In this document: piece by piece, positions 18,135 to 26,562 of the stretch
How positions within the stretch are numbered: the stretch's first letter is position 1
Layout: every line of letters begins with the position of its first letter
NCBI GenBank assembly: GCA_958446835.1
Contig: CAUCXT010000002.1
Span: 83,684 to 147,683, forward strand
Direction of reading: 5' to 3'
Length of the DNA stretch: 64,000 bases
DNA from: an uncultured Eubacterium sp.
Lineage (GTDB): Bacteria > Bacillota > Clostridia > Lachnospirales > Lachnospiraceae
Notes under the pieces: generated by a model
Told to the model about the DNA's origin: nothing
The model's database searches: none
The model's input: only the letters and a program-made list of their open reading frames with translations
Program-made: the position numbers and the translations under genes

Positions 18135-19382
18135 ATGTCAATGATATTTAAAAATCCGCCTATGGGGTGGAACAGCTATGACTATTATGACACAACCGTA
18201 AATGAGGAGCAGGTGAAGGCAAACGCCGATTTTATGGCGAAACACCTGAAGGAATGTGGATGGGAGTATGTTGTTGTGGATATCGCATGGTATTCCAAGG
18301 AGGCTGGACAGCAGAGGGATAAGTTCCAGTACGTTCCGTTTGCCAAGTTGGAGATGGATGAATATTCGAGACTGCTTCCGGATGTGGACAGATTTCCTTC
18401 ATCAAAGGATGGCAGGGGCTTTGGTCCGCTGGCAGATTATGTGCATGGACTGGGACTTAAGTTCGGCATACATATAATGAGGGGAATACCGCGCTGTGCA
18501 GCATATTTCCGCACGAAAATTAAGAATACCGATTTTACCGCGAACCAGATTGCAGACCCTAATTCTATCTGTTTCTGGAACCCGGACATGTACGGAGTAA
18601 ATCCGCAAGCCGACGGGGCACAGGCATACTATGATTCACTACTTGAGCTGTACGCTTCATGGGGAGTTGATTTTATCAAGTGTGATGATATCTGCCGTAT
18701 GGATGCGAAGTCGAGCAAGGATGAGATTATTATGCTTCACAGAGCGATAGAAAAATGCGGCAGGGATGTGGTTCTCAGCCTTTCACCGGGACCTGCCATT
18801 GTCGATGAGCATGACTTTTATTTTGAAAATGCAAATATGTGGCGTATCACCGATGATTTCTGGGATCACTGGGAGTCGCTGCTTGATATGTTTGACAGAT
18901 GTAAAAACTGGCAGGAGTATGTAAAGGACGGCGGATACCCGGACTGCGATATGCTTCCGCTTGGCAAATTGGGCAAGGGCTTCGGACAGGAAAGAGACAC
19001 CAATTTTACATACGATGAGCAGAAAACCATGATGACGCTGTGGACAATATTCCGTTCCCCGCTTATGCTTGGGGCAGAGCTTACCAAGCTTGACAGCGAA
19101 ACCATAGAGCTTCTCACCAACAAGGATGTATACGAGATGTTTAAGAATGCGCGCGGAGCAAGGGAGACTATGCGAAGTGACAGCTTCATTGTATGGCAGA
19201 GTGAATCCACCGATAAGAAATATAAGGCGGTCTTTAATATAACCGACCAGTCGATAGCTGTCCATTCAGATATGCTGGAGGAAATTCAGCAGAATGCGAG
19301 GGAGATGTGGTCGGGAAAAAAACTTGGAGAGCAGAAGGAGTGGAAGATTCCGGCACATGGAGTACTGTTATTTGCATGGTAA
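18135..19382 (+). CDS. GH27 alpha-galactosidase
   Basis: A 415-residue GH27 (clan GH-D) enzyme. PPMGWNSYD at the N-terminus is the family signature, the nucleophile is Asp184 in FIKCDD, and the acid/base is Asp240 in WRITDD. A short C-terminal beta domain ends the chain. It would release terminal alpha-galactose, overlapping with the GH36 enzyme; in GH27 an alpha-N-acetylgalactosaminidase or beta-L-arabinopyranosidase role is also possible. ATG 18135 has AAGGAGA upstream; a TTG at 18111 extends the frame without support. No signal peptide. Confidence 0.92.
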   Translation: MSMIFKNPPMGWNSYDYYDTTVNEEQVKANADFMAKHLKECGWEYVVVDIAWYSKEAGQQRDKFQYVPFAKLEMDEYSRLLPDVDRFPSSKDGRGFGPLADYVHGLGLKFGIHIMRGIPRCAAYFRTKIKNTDFTANQIADPNSICFWNPDMYGVNPQADGAQAYYDSLLELYASWGVDFIKCDDICRMDAKSSKDEIIMLHRAIEKCGRDVVLSLSPGPAIVDEHDFYFENANMWRITDDFWDHWESLLDMFDRCKNWQEYVKDGGYPDCDMLPLGKLGKGFGQERDTNFTYDEQKTMMTLWTIFRSPLMLGAELTKLDSETIELLTNKDVYEMFKNARGARETMRSDSFIVWQSESTDKKYKAVFNITDQSIAVHSDMLEEIQQNAREMWSGKKLGEQKEWKIPAHGVLLFAW

Positions 19383-19458
19383 TATGTAGGTGATATAGAT
19401 ATTTCGGTAATAAAGATATTTTTTTAATAAAGTATTGGTGCGCCTGCGTGGCGCAAAG

Positions 19459-19556
19459 AAAAGCCTTGAGAGCATGAATAAATGATAAGTATTACTTTTT
19501 TCGCCGGCAGACCGGCAGGAGGTGGATATATCAGTTATTAAGCTCTCAAGGCTTTT
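19459..19556. terminator. Long nested inverted repeat between convergent genes, likely bidirectional terminator
   Basis: 15 bases at 19459-19473 are the exact reverse complement of 19542-19556; A-runs and T-runs flank the arms on both strands. The 68-base interior holds a second hairpin GCCGG-CAGA-CCGGC (19503-19516). It sits between GH27 (+) and the AAA protein (-). The large loop is atypical for a simple terminator. Confidence 0.6.
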
Positions 19557-19561
19557 TAAAT

Positions 19562-21142
19562 TTATGGTTTTACATATTCTTCTATTATACAGCTATGGTG
19601 TTTTTTGTCTTTTCCCTCAGAATCATAGTTAATTCCAACAAGCAGAATCCTGTCGCTGTAGTCTGCAAGAGCACCGTGGTAGAGGTTAGACTTTATCTGT
19701 CGTATGGCAGTGTCGGCAGACTGGTTGTACTTTAGTTCCACAATCATGGCAGGTCTATGCCCGGCATTAACTCTTGGAATAAAAGCGAAATCAGCAAATC
19801 CCTTTCCGGCAGGCATTTCACGGATAATATTGTAGTATGCCGGCGCGGTAAAATATGCCATCGTAAGAACACAGCTCAGAGAATTTTCGTCATTATATTT
19901 TAACACGGAGGTGTAGGCATCGTGTGCGAGTTCGATGAGTTCGGCGACTCTCTTATTGTCACCGTTTATGGTGGCTCTGAGCAGTTCATCGCATTTTCCT
20001 ACGGATTTTGCCACTTCACTCCAACTGCCGGTACAAAGTGCAGCCTGATATGCCTTTTTGACTTCGTAATTAGGTATATAAGTGCTTCCTTCTTCCCTGT
20101 CATATCCAAGATATCCCAGGTGAATCAGGGCTGTGAGGGCATCATCCTTGGATGAAACCGTAGAAAAATCATTTTGAAAGGTATCAGTATTTACATATAC
20201 CTTACCACCCGCTAACATTTTTACGATATCATCCTTTAAGCCCTCATAATTCATTGTGATGAATGTATTGATTGACGTAAAGGAAGATGTGTTTTTCCAA
20301 TATGAATCAAAATCCTGTCTGTCCATTGCCATTGATACGGAATTAGGATTATACATGTGCATTCCGTCTATCAGATAGCCGTTGTACCATGCTTTTGTGA
20401 TTTCAAAATCCATATTGTATTGTTTGCACAGAGCCTTTACCTCATCCTCCGTGAAGCCGTAATACTGTGTGATTGGCTTTGAACTGAGCATTGTGTACTC
20501 TCTGAAATTGTTGAGCGCCGATTCATCTTTTATCTTTTTGATTGGCAGAATACCGGTAATGTATGCCAATGCCAGAAAAGATTTGGATTCCTCTGATTTG
20601 AAAAGCGAGTGAAGAAATTGCAAATATTTGTGAATCAGGTTTTCGTCATGGCTGTTTCTGATTATACAATCCCATTCATCGATAATAATTACGAAAGGAA
20701 TATTCGTTATTTCATAAATGGACATAAGAACTACATTAAATTTTTTGGTAAAATCAATTTTATCTCCAAATTCTTTTTTAAATTCATCAAGTATATATTC
20801 CTGAATTTTTTCGATAATGTTATCTTTAAAGTCATCCCAAAATGAAGAGATATCAAGATGTATAACATTATACTTGTTCATGTGCTTCCTGTAATCTGCA
20901 CTGGAAGCAATTTTCGTATCATCAAAAAGCTTTGTCGAATCACAACCGAGGCTATAATAGGCGTCAATCATTCCGGCAGCATGCGACTTGCCGAAGCGTC
21001 TGGCGTGGCTTAGAGCAATACATTTGTCATCAGTGAATAATCTGCGGTTAAGAAAGTTCAATAAATTTGTCTTATCAACATAAACCATACTGTTTCTTGC
21101 CTGTCTGAAACTTGCATTACTTGGATTAAAATATATTCCCAT
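19562..21142 (-). CDS. AAA-ATPase-like / PD-(D/E)XK nuclease-like protein
   Basis: A 526-residue protein of the widespread AAA-ATPase-like plus PD-(D/E)XK (DUF1703-type) family. The N-terminal domain has a P-loop-like ARRFGKS at about residues 48-54, after VYVDKTNLL, and Walker B IIIDEWD. The C-terminal domain has GFADFAFIP and MIVELKYNQ, the Asp and Glu-x-Lys of a PD-(D/E)XK fold. The family is common in gut anaerobes, often in several copies, and its function is not established. A second copy is at 53365. GGGAGGTG precedes the start. It points against its neighbours and shares no operon with them. Confidence 0.85.
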   Translation of the reverse strand: MGIYFNPSNASFRQARNSMVYVDKTNLLNFLNRRLFTDDKCIALSHARRFGKSHAAGMIDAYYSLGCDSTKLFDDTKIASSADYRKHMNKYNVIHLDISSFWDDFKDNIIEKIQEYILDEFKKEFGDKIDFTKKFNVVLMSIYEITNIPFVIIIDEWDCIIRNSHDENLIHKYLQFLHSLFKSEESKSFLALAYITGILPIKKIKDESALNNFREYTMLSSKPITQYYGFTEDEVKALCKQYNMDFEITKAWYNGYLIDGMHMYNPNSVSMAMDRQDFDSYWKNTSSFTSINTFITMNYEGLKDDIVKMLAGGKVYVNTDTFQNDFSTVSSKDDALTALIHLGYLGYDREEGSTYIPNYEVKKAYQAALCTGSWSEVAKSVGKCDELLRATINGDNKRVAELIELAHDAYTSVLKYNDENSLSCVLTMAYFTAPAYYNIIREMPAGKGFADFAFIPRVNAGHRPAMIVELKYNQSADTAIRQIKSNLYHGALADYSDRILLVGINYDSEGKDKKHHSCIIEEYVKP

Positions 21143-21164
21143 TGTAATTCACCTCCCAAAACCC

Positions 21165-21234
21165 TATTAGTTATGTAATTGAACAAAGCAAGTCTGTACA
21201 ACGTTCGGTTGCAGTACATTAAGATTCGCAATTA
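21165..21234. repeat. Diverged copy of the intergenic palindromic repeat (copy C)
   Basis: The stretch ending TTCGCAATTA (21225-21234) aligns with the right half of copy A (shared TACAACGT-CG and the terminal decamer). The left half is poorly preserved. It lies in the divergent gap between the AAA gene and the phosphatase gene. Confidence 0.35.
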
Positions 21235-21337
21235 AATGCCTTATTAATATAGTATAATTTTTTTATTATAGTATGTCAAATAGCATTAATAGCTTATTCA
21301 AGATTATTAGTTGATAGTAGAAAATGAACGACATTTC

Positions 21338-21346
21338 TGCTATAAT
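21338..21346 (+). promoter_or_regulatory. Extended -10 promoter for the inositol-monophosphatase-family gene
   Basis: TGCTATAAT is an extended -10 element; no good -35 hexamer is seen 16-18 bases upstream. It gives a leader of about 30 nt. Confidence 0.5.
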
Positions 21347-21384
21347 TATAGAAAATTAGTAGTTTGGAAGGAACAGGTATCAAG

Positions 21385-22164
21385 ATGATTGAAAAAATTG
21401 TAGAAATTGTTCGTGAAGCCTCAAAACTAATGTCAAAAGAGAATATAGACATTGAGCAAAAGGGCAATGATTCTAACTATGTAACTTCGGCAGATGTGAA
21501 TGTACAGAGATACTTGCAGGATAAACTGTTATCATTGATTCCCGGAAGTTATTTTGTAGGTGAGGAAAGTGATTCTGCCGATGCTTCGGGAGAATATGTC
21601 TGGATTGTGGATCCGATTGATGGAACATCCAATTTTATAAGGGATATTGGTATCAGTTCAATCAGTGTGGGACTTGTAAAGAACGGTGAACCATACATGG
21701 GAGTGGTTTATCAGCCGTACCGCGATGAAATGTATTGGGCTGAGATAGGCCATGGAGCCTTTTTAAACGGAAGACGTATACATGTCTCAGACAGGGATTT
21801 TCGACATTCTCACCTGTGCTCGGCCATGAGTTTGTATAATAAAGACTATGCAGAGCCGTGTTTTAACATCATTAAACGGGTCTATGCAGAATCAGATGAT
21901 TTGCGTCGACTTGGATCTGCTGCTACGGAATTAGTTTATCTTGCAGCGGGCCGTGTGGAACTGTACTTTGAGATCAGGCTGTTTCCGTGGGACATAGCCG
22001 GAGCTATCCCTATCATTAAGGAGGCGGGAGGTTTTATAGAAATTCTTTTTGAAAATAGGCTTCCGCTTGACCACCCGGTTGCTATGATTGCCGCCAATAC
22101 CCAGCATAATCTTGCAAGATTGCGTGAGATTGTTAAAGAAGAACTGCCGGAATTACCATATTGA
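21385..22164 (+). CDS. Inositol monophosphatase-family phosphatase
   Basis: A 259-residue Mg-dependent sugar/nucleotide phosphatase (IMPase/CysQ/FBPase superfamily). Metal-binding motifs are GEES at about residue 60, WIVDPIDGTSNF at about 75-86 and WDIAGAIPIIKEAGG near 205. Substrate may be an inositol phosphate, a sugar phosphate or 3'-phosphoadenosine 5'-phosphate; the sequence alone does not tell. ATG 21385 is preceded by GGAAGGA; the TTG at 21364 is less likely. The next gene starts 35 bp downstream in the same direction. Confidence 0.9.
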   Translation: MIEKIVEIVREASKLMSKENIDIEQKGNDSNYVTSADVNVQRYLQDKLLSLIPGSYFVGEESDSADASGEYVWIVDPIDGTSNFIRDIGISSISVGLVKNGEPYMGVVYQPYRDEMYWAEIGHGAFLNGRRIHVSDRDFRHSHLCSAMSLYNKDYAEPCFNIIKRVYAESDDLRRLGSAATELVYLAAGRVELYFEIRLFPWDIAGAIPIIKEAGGFIEILFENRLPLDHPVAMIAANTQHNLARLREIVKEELPELPY

Positions 22165-22199
22165 GTCTAAGTATACTTATATTTTGGAGGAAACGGAAA

Positions 22200-22967
22200 A
22201 TGGTGAATGGACAAAAGAAAAAAGCTTCGCAAAATAATAAAATATATATTCAGGAGAGAATACCGAAAGATTCGTATGATCCGGATGGCAGCATGGACTT
22301 GGATAATACCTATGGACAAGCAGTTAGTGAGCTTGGATTGCAGCAGTCGAAGCGAGACCAGATTATAGCCTTTTATTTAACAATATTAGGACTGGTGGCT
22401 CCAAGCGTCATAGGCATGGACGTAAGTGATCTTGCAAAGGCAACGGCTTTTTTTGCTATGTATTGTATAGGTGTTGTATTCTGCCATGTAATTTTGAGAT
22501 ACAGAATATATAAAGAGGTATACTGGATAGCGTGTCGAGTTATCACGCAGCTGTGTAACATCAAGAAGCAGGATATTAACAAGAATATTGTGTATACTCT
22601 GTTTTATAATTGCCTGAAGAAAAATGAGGGAACTATTGTTGTTAAGCGCAAGCCTCAAAAACCAAGCGTGTTGTTATCGTTTATCCATCAGTTGAATAGT
22701 GCGGAAACACTTCTGTATGAAACTTTGGTATTTTTTTCAAGCTTTGTAGGGCTTATTGGTTCATGGCTTCTGTCTAAAGTTTCTGTTGTATTTGCAGTAA
22801 TCAGTGTCGTGTGCATTGTCTGTATGATTATTGCCATGAACATCAAATATACAAAACGTCTGGTGGATTTGTATACTTGTGTGGACACCCGCGAAGTGTG
22901 TGACCTTGAGAAAACATTTTCAAAAGCATGGATGCTGCATTGCTATGTAGACGATATAGTCCAGTAA
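22200..22967 (+). CDS. Four-helix membrane protein of unknown function
   Basis: A 255-residue protein not matched to a named family. After a polar N-terminus of about 55 residues there are two membrane helices (about 57-75 and 82-103), a cytoplasmic basic linker (about 110-160), and two more helices (about 165-190 and 195-215), then a polar tail. The 2+2 helix layout with a basic linker is reminiscent of SLATT-type membrane proteins linked to nucleotide signalling, but I see no sequence signature proving it. ATG 22200 has GGAGG upstream. It is likely cotranscribed with the phosphatase gene. Confidence 0.75.
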   Translation: MVNGQKKKASQNNKIYIQERIPKDSYDPDGSMDLDNTYGQAVSELGLQQSKRDQIIAFYLTILGLVAPSVIGMDVSDLAKATAFFAMYCIGVVFCHVILRYRIYKEVYWIACRVITQLCNIKKQDINKNIVYTLFYNCLKKNEGTIVVKRKPQKPSVLLSFIHQLNSAETLLYETLVFFSSFVGLIGSWLLSKVSVVFAVISVVCIVCMIIAMNIKYTKRLVDLYTCVDTREVCDLEKTFSKAWMLHCYVDDIVQ

Positions 22968-22986
22968 TTATATTTAATTCCTAGTC

Positions 22987-23041
22987 ATACCCCCTAAGTT
23001 TTTATCATACATTGTAAAAAAGATTCTTAAGGGGTATTTTT
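22987..23041 (+). terminator. Hairpin that ends the membrane-protein gene and covers the spoIIID ribosome binding site
   Basis: ATACCCCCTAAG (22987-22998) pairs with CTTAAGGGGTAT at about 23026-23037 and is followed by T residues, as in a terminator. The right arm contains AAGGGG, the ribosome binding site of spoIIID (TTG 23041), so the structure may also control spoIIID translation. Confidence 0.6.
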
Positions 23042-23304
23042 TGAAGGGTTATATCGAGGAAAGAGCGATGGAGATTGCCTCATACATTATCGAGAATAAC
23101 TGCACGGTGCGCCAGGCTGCCAAGCAGTATGGGATAAGTAAGAGTACCGTACACAAAGACGTAGCCGAGCGTCTTCCCGCAATCAATTCAGAGCTTGCCA
23201 AGCAGGCGCGCGAGATACTTGAGTTAAACAAGAGCGAGAGGCACATCCGCGGTGGACTTGCCACCAGGGAGAAATATTTGCATCTGCATAATGCACATAC
23301 ATAG
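23041..23304 (+). CDS. spoIIID: Sporulation transcription factor SpoIIID
   Basis: An 87-residue DNA-binding protein. YIEERAMEIASYII followed by the helix-turn-helix QYGISKSTVHKDVAERL and the RHIRGGLATREKY tail matches SpoIIID, the mother-cell regulator acting with sigma-E/sigma-K. The start codon is TTG with AAGGGG six bases upstream. Its presence implies an endospore former. In Bacillus spoIIID lies next to mbl; here trkH-trkA separate them. Confidence 0.95.
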   Translation: MKGYIEERAMEIASYIIENNCTVRQAAKQYGISKSTVHKDVAERLPAINSELAKQAREILELNKSERHIRGGLATREKYLHLHNAHT

Positions 23305-23328
23305 TATTTGCAAAAATACTTTAAAAGT

Positions 23329-23379
23329 AAAAACTGCCGCCAAGGAAGTACCAATATATTTCCTTAGCGGCAGTTTTTT
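23329..23379. terminator. Bidirectional terminator between spoIIID and trkH
   Basis: AACTGCCGC-AAGGAA pairs with TTCCTTAGCGGCAGTT with one mismatch around an 11-base loop; A-run upstream and T-run downstream serve both strands. It overlaps the trkH stop codon by a few bases. Confidence 0.92.
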
Positions 23380-24853
23380 ATTTCCTTCTCCTCCTCCAAT
23401 TCCTATGTGTAGTATGAAGATCCTTCCATACAGCCGGGTGGAAGAGGATGAGCAGTGGGAACAGCTCAAGACGCCCGGCGAGCATGTCGAACATCAGCAC
23501 ATATTTGGTAAAGGTGCTGAAGTGGCCGAAGTTCTGGGTTGGTCCGGCAAGTTCAAGCCCCGGTCCGATGTTGTTGATTGTTGCGGCAACCGCCGTGAAA
23601 TTGGTCACCAGATCATTTCCCTCAAATGAGACCAGAAAAAGAGAGATGACAAATATTACAGCAAAAGTTATAAAGTATACGTTGATTGAACGCACAACAT
23701 CATGGTCAATCGGTTTGCCGTCAAGTGCGAGCTTCTGAATACGCTTCGGGTGGATGTAGGAGTCCAGCTCTTTAAAGACGGTTTTAAAAAGTATTACGAA
23801 TCGTGATACCTTCATGCCACCGCCGGTGCTGCCGGCACAGGCTCCGACGAACATGAGCATGACAAGAATTGTCTTGCATGTTCCGGACCATAGGTTGAAG
23901 TCCGTAGTTGAAAATCCGGTTGTTGTTATAATTGAGGCGACCTGGAAAGAGGAATCGCGAAGTGCTGTGGCAAATGGTGTTGCGGCACGGCACAGTTCAA
24001 TGGTTATTATCGCAGCAGAAACGATGACAGCGATAAAGTACCAGCGTACTTCCTCCATTTTGAAGGCTTTTTTTGCATTACCGAATAAAATAAAATAGTA
24101 GGCATTGAAATTGACACCGAACAACAGCATGAATACGGTTGTAACCCACTGGATATATGGGGAGTAGCCTGCAATGCTGTCATTTTTGATTCCAAAGCCT
24201 CCTGTTCCGGCGGTACCGAATGCGGTACATACGGCATCAAATACAGGCATTCTGCCTATGATGAGCAGGATAAACTGAATAAGCGTAAGTCCGAAATAAA
24301 TAATGTAAAGTATTCTTGCCGTGTATTTCATCTTTGGAACAAGCTTGCCTACAGAAGGCCCCGGGCTTTCTGCACGCATAAGGTTGATGTTCGAGCCGCC
24401 GCTTAGCGGAACGATAGCGAGCAGGAATACGAGAACGCCCATGCCGCCAATCCAGTGTGTGAAGCTTCTCCACAAAAGTGAGCAGTGCGAAAGTCCTTCT
24501 ACATTTGACAGAATGCTGGCTCCGGTGGTGGTAAAGCCCGATATTGTCTCAAACAACGCATCTGTGAAGGATGGAATCTCACCTGTCACAAAAAAAGGAA
24601 GGCAGCCTATAAGACTGAGCAGAATCCACGCGAGAGATGTGCTTATACAGCCTTCCTTGAGATATAGTGTTGTGTTTTCAGGTTTATTTCTGGTCATGAT
24701 AAATCCGCTTAAAAAGCAGGCTAATGCGACAATGAGATACGCAACAGCCTCATGCTCTAGATATATCAGCCCGACAAACGCAGGCAGAAGCATGAGACAG
24801 GAGGTAAGCAGAAATACATGTCCCAATATATACCTGATAATTGATTTGTTCAT
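23378..24853 (-). CDS. trkH: Potassium uptake channel subunit TrkH
   Basis: A 491-residue membrane protein of the TrkH/KtrB superfamily that takes up K+ together with a TrkA regulator. The four selectivity-filter loops are visible, e.g. SGFTTTGAS, GTAGTGGFG, TTGFSTTD and ATINNIGPG. GGAGG precedes the start. It lies 18 bp downstream of trkA, so both are one transcript read leftward. Confidence 0.93.
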   Translation of the reverse strand: MNKSIIRYILGHVFLLTSCLMLLPAFVGLIYLEHEAVAYLIVALACFLSGFIMTRNKPENTTLYLKEGCISTSLAWILLSLIGCLPFFVTGEIPSFTDALFETISGFTTTGASILSNVEGLSHCSLLWRSFTHWIGGMGVLVFLLAIVPLSGGSNINLMRAESPGPSVGKLVPKMKYTARILYIIYFGLTLIQFILLIIGRMPVFDAVCTAFGTAGTGGFGIKNDSIAGYSPYIQWVTTVFMLLFGVNFNAYYFILFGNAKKAFKMEEVRWYFIAVIVSAAIITIELCRAATPFATALRDSSFQVASIITTTGFSTTDFNLWSGTCKTILVMLMFVGACAGSTGGGMKVSRFVILFKTVFKELDSYIHPKRIQKLALDGKPIDHDVVRSINVYFITFAVIFVISLFLVSFEGNDLVTNFTAVAATINNIGPGLELAGPTQNFGHFSTFTKYVLMFDMLAGRLELFPLLILFHPAVWKDLHTTHRNWRRRRK

Positions 24854-24871
24854 GTTACATATACCTCCGGT

Positions 24872-26299
24872 TTATCGCAGAATATCCTGAATATCAGTAA
24901 AACCTGTGTGTGTGGTGACTATCATTACAGTGTCTCCCTCAAGAATACAGTCCTGACCACTTGGAATAATGATGGTTCCGTTGCGGTTTATAAACGAGAT
25001 GAGTATTTCATCCTTGAGTTTAAGCTCCGCGAGAGGCTTGCCTGTGACATCTGAGCTCTTGGTGACGCGAAATTCAATCGCTTCGACGCGGTGGTCGAAC
25101 ATGTGGTAAAGGGTTTCAATCGTGCTGTCGGAAGCCGAGGTGTTGTCGCCTGAATTTGAATCATTAGATTCCATGGAATCGTTTTTGGCGCGGACGTAGG
25201 CAATAATCGCTTCGGAAGTGATATATTTAGGGTATATGACACTGCCAAGGTCCAGACTGTTTATCACGTTCTTAAAGGTAATGCGGTTGATTTTGGTGAT
25301 TACCTTGGCGTTCGATACCTGCTTGGCGTGGAGTGTGAGCATAATGTTCTCTTCATCAATACCGGTTAGGGGGACGAAGGATTCAACCTCAGTGATGCCC
25401 TCTTCCTTTAACAGCTCTTCATCGGTTCCGTCACCGTTGATAATGACAGCTTTAGGCAATAATATGCTCAGCTCCTCACAGCGTTCACGGCTGTTTTCTA
25501 TTATTTTTACAGAGATTCCTGAGCGGATGAGCTGGTCGGCGAGATAGTATGCGGCACTTCCGCCGCCAATAATCATGGTATCCTTGACCTGATTGGTCTT
25601 AAAGCCTATGTGCTCAAGGAAAATCTTCGTGGATTTTCTTGAAGCGACGAAGGATATGGTGTCATCAGCATGCATAACGAAGCGTCCGGTAGGTATGTGT
25701 ACATATCCACCGCGCTCAATAACACAGATGACATAAGGAACATTCACTTCCTTGCCTAGAGCTGCGATAGTCATTCCGTCAAGACGGTTACATTTAGGAA
25801 TCTTGAATTTAACCAGTTCAGCCTGTCCATGAGCAAAGGAATTGACTTCAAGTGCTGTAGGCATGTATAGGATTCTTGCCGCCTCCTTAGCGGTCTCTAA
25901 CTCAGGGTTGATAATCATTGCAAGACCGAGCCTCTCACGAAGATATCCCGCCTCCTGACTATAGTCCGGTGTACGGACTCTTGCGATGGCGGCACAGTTT
26001 CCGACACGCTTGGCGATGGTGCAGCACAGGAGATTGAGCTCATCGGAATCCGTAACGGCGATAATTAAGTTGGCTGAGGCAATGCCTGCCTCCTCCTGTA
26101 CACTGTAGCTTGCACCGTTGCCGACTACACCCATTACATCGTACATGCTGGCGGTTGCCTGAAGCTTCTGGGCATTTTTATCTATTAAAGTTATATCGTG
26201 ACCTTCCTTGGCAAGCTGTTCAGTAAGGGTTATTCCAACCTTGCCGCAGCCTACAATGATTATACGCAGACCTTTTTTTGAAGTATTGCTTTTTGACAT
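24872..26299 (-). CDS. trkA: Trk system regulatory subunit TrkA
   Basis: A 475-residue cytoplasmic regulator with two RCK units: Rossmann domains starting IIIVGCGKVG (about residue 13) and MIIGGGSAAYYLAD (about residue 241), each followed by a TrkA-C ligand-binding domain. It gates TrkH in response to nucleotides. A Ser/Asp/Asn-rich linker lies at about residues 378-393. The start has GGAGGC upstream. First gene of the trkA-trkH operon. Confidence 0.94.
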   Translation of the reverse strand: MSKSNTSKKGLRIIIVGCGKVGITLTEQLAKEGHDITLIDKNAQKLQATASMYDVMGVVGNGASYSVQEEAGIASANLIIAVTDSDELNLLCCTIAKRVGNCAAIARVRTPDYSQEAGYLRERLGLAMIINPELETAKEAARILYMPTALEVNSFAHGQAELVKFKIPKCNRLDGMTIAALGKEVNVPYVICVIERGGYVHIPTGRFVMHADDTISFVASRKSTKIFLEHIGFKTNQVKDTMIIGGGSAAYYLADQLIRSGISVKIIENSRERCEELSILLPKAVIINGDGTDEELLKEEGITEVESFVPLTGIDEENIMLTLHAKQVSNAKVITKINRITFKNVINSLDLGSVIYPKYITSEAIIAYVRAKNDSMESNDSNSGDNTSASDSTIETLYHMFDHRVEAIEFRVTKSSDVTGKPLAELKLKDEILISFINRNGTIIIPSGQDCILEGDTVMIVTTHTGFTDIQDILR

Positions 26300-26562
26300 A
26301 AGAGCCTCCGCTTATTATTTTAGAATACTGATGTCGGAAAGGCTGTTTTAAGTGAGCCTGTCTTGACATATTATTAATCTGATGATAAATATTTAATATA
26401 TAATCGTGTAAAATACTTCTATATAATATCATCATATCCTGTTATGGTCAAAATATATTTTTCAGCTTTTTTTGAATTACCCCTTTTAAATTGCAGAGTT
26501 TTTGTTTATAATGTTGATATATGGACTTTTAAGCAAGATAGAATGACTTTGATATAAAATTA
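26300..26562. other. A+T-rich divergent region between trkA and mbl
   Basis: No ORF is supported here. It must hold the promoters for trkA (leftward) and mbl (rightward). A TATAAT at 26507-26512 could serve mbl, but the -35 region (TTTTAA) is poor. Nothing else recognised. Confidence 0.4.

Noticed and set aside
19383..19458. GCGCC-TGCGT-GGCGC as a group II intron 5' end
   Set aside because: Only a short hairpin; no domain V or reverse transcriptase nearby.
22373..22658. Minus-strand ORFs inside the membrane-protein gene
   Set aside because: Shadows of 22200-22967 without start signals.
23448..24890. Plus-strand ORFs across trkH
   Set aside because: trkH motifs on the minus strand are clear; these frames have no domain or ribosome binding site.
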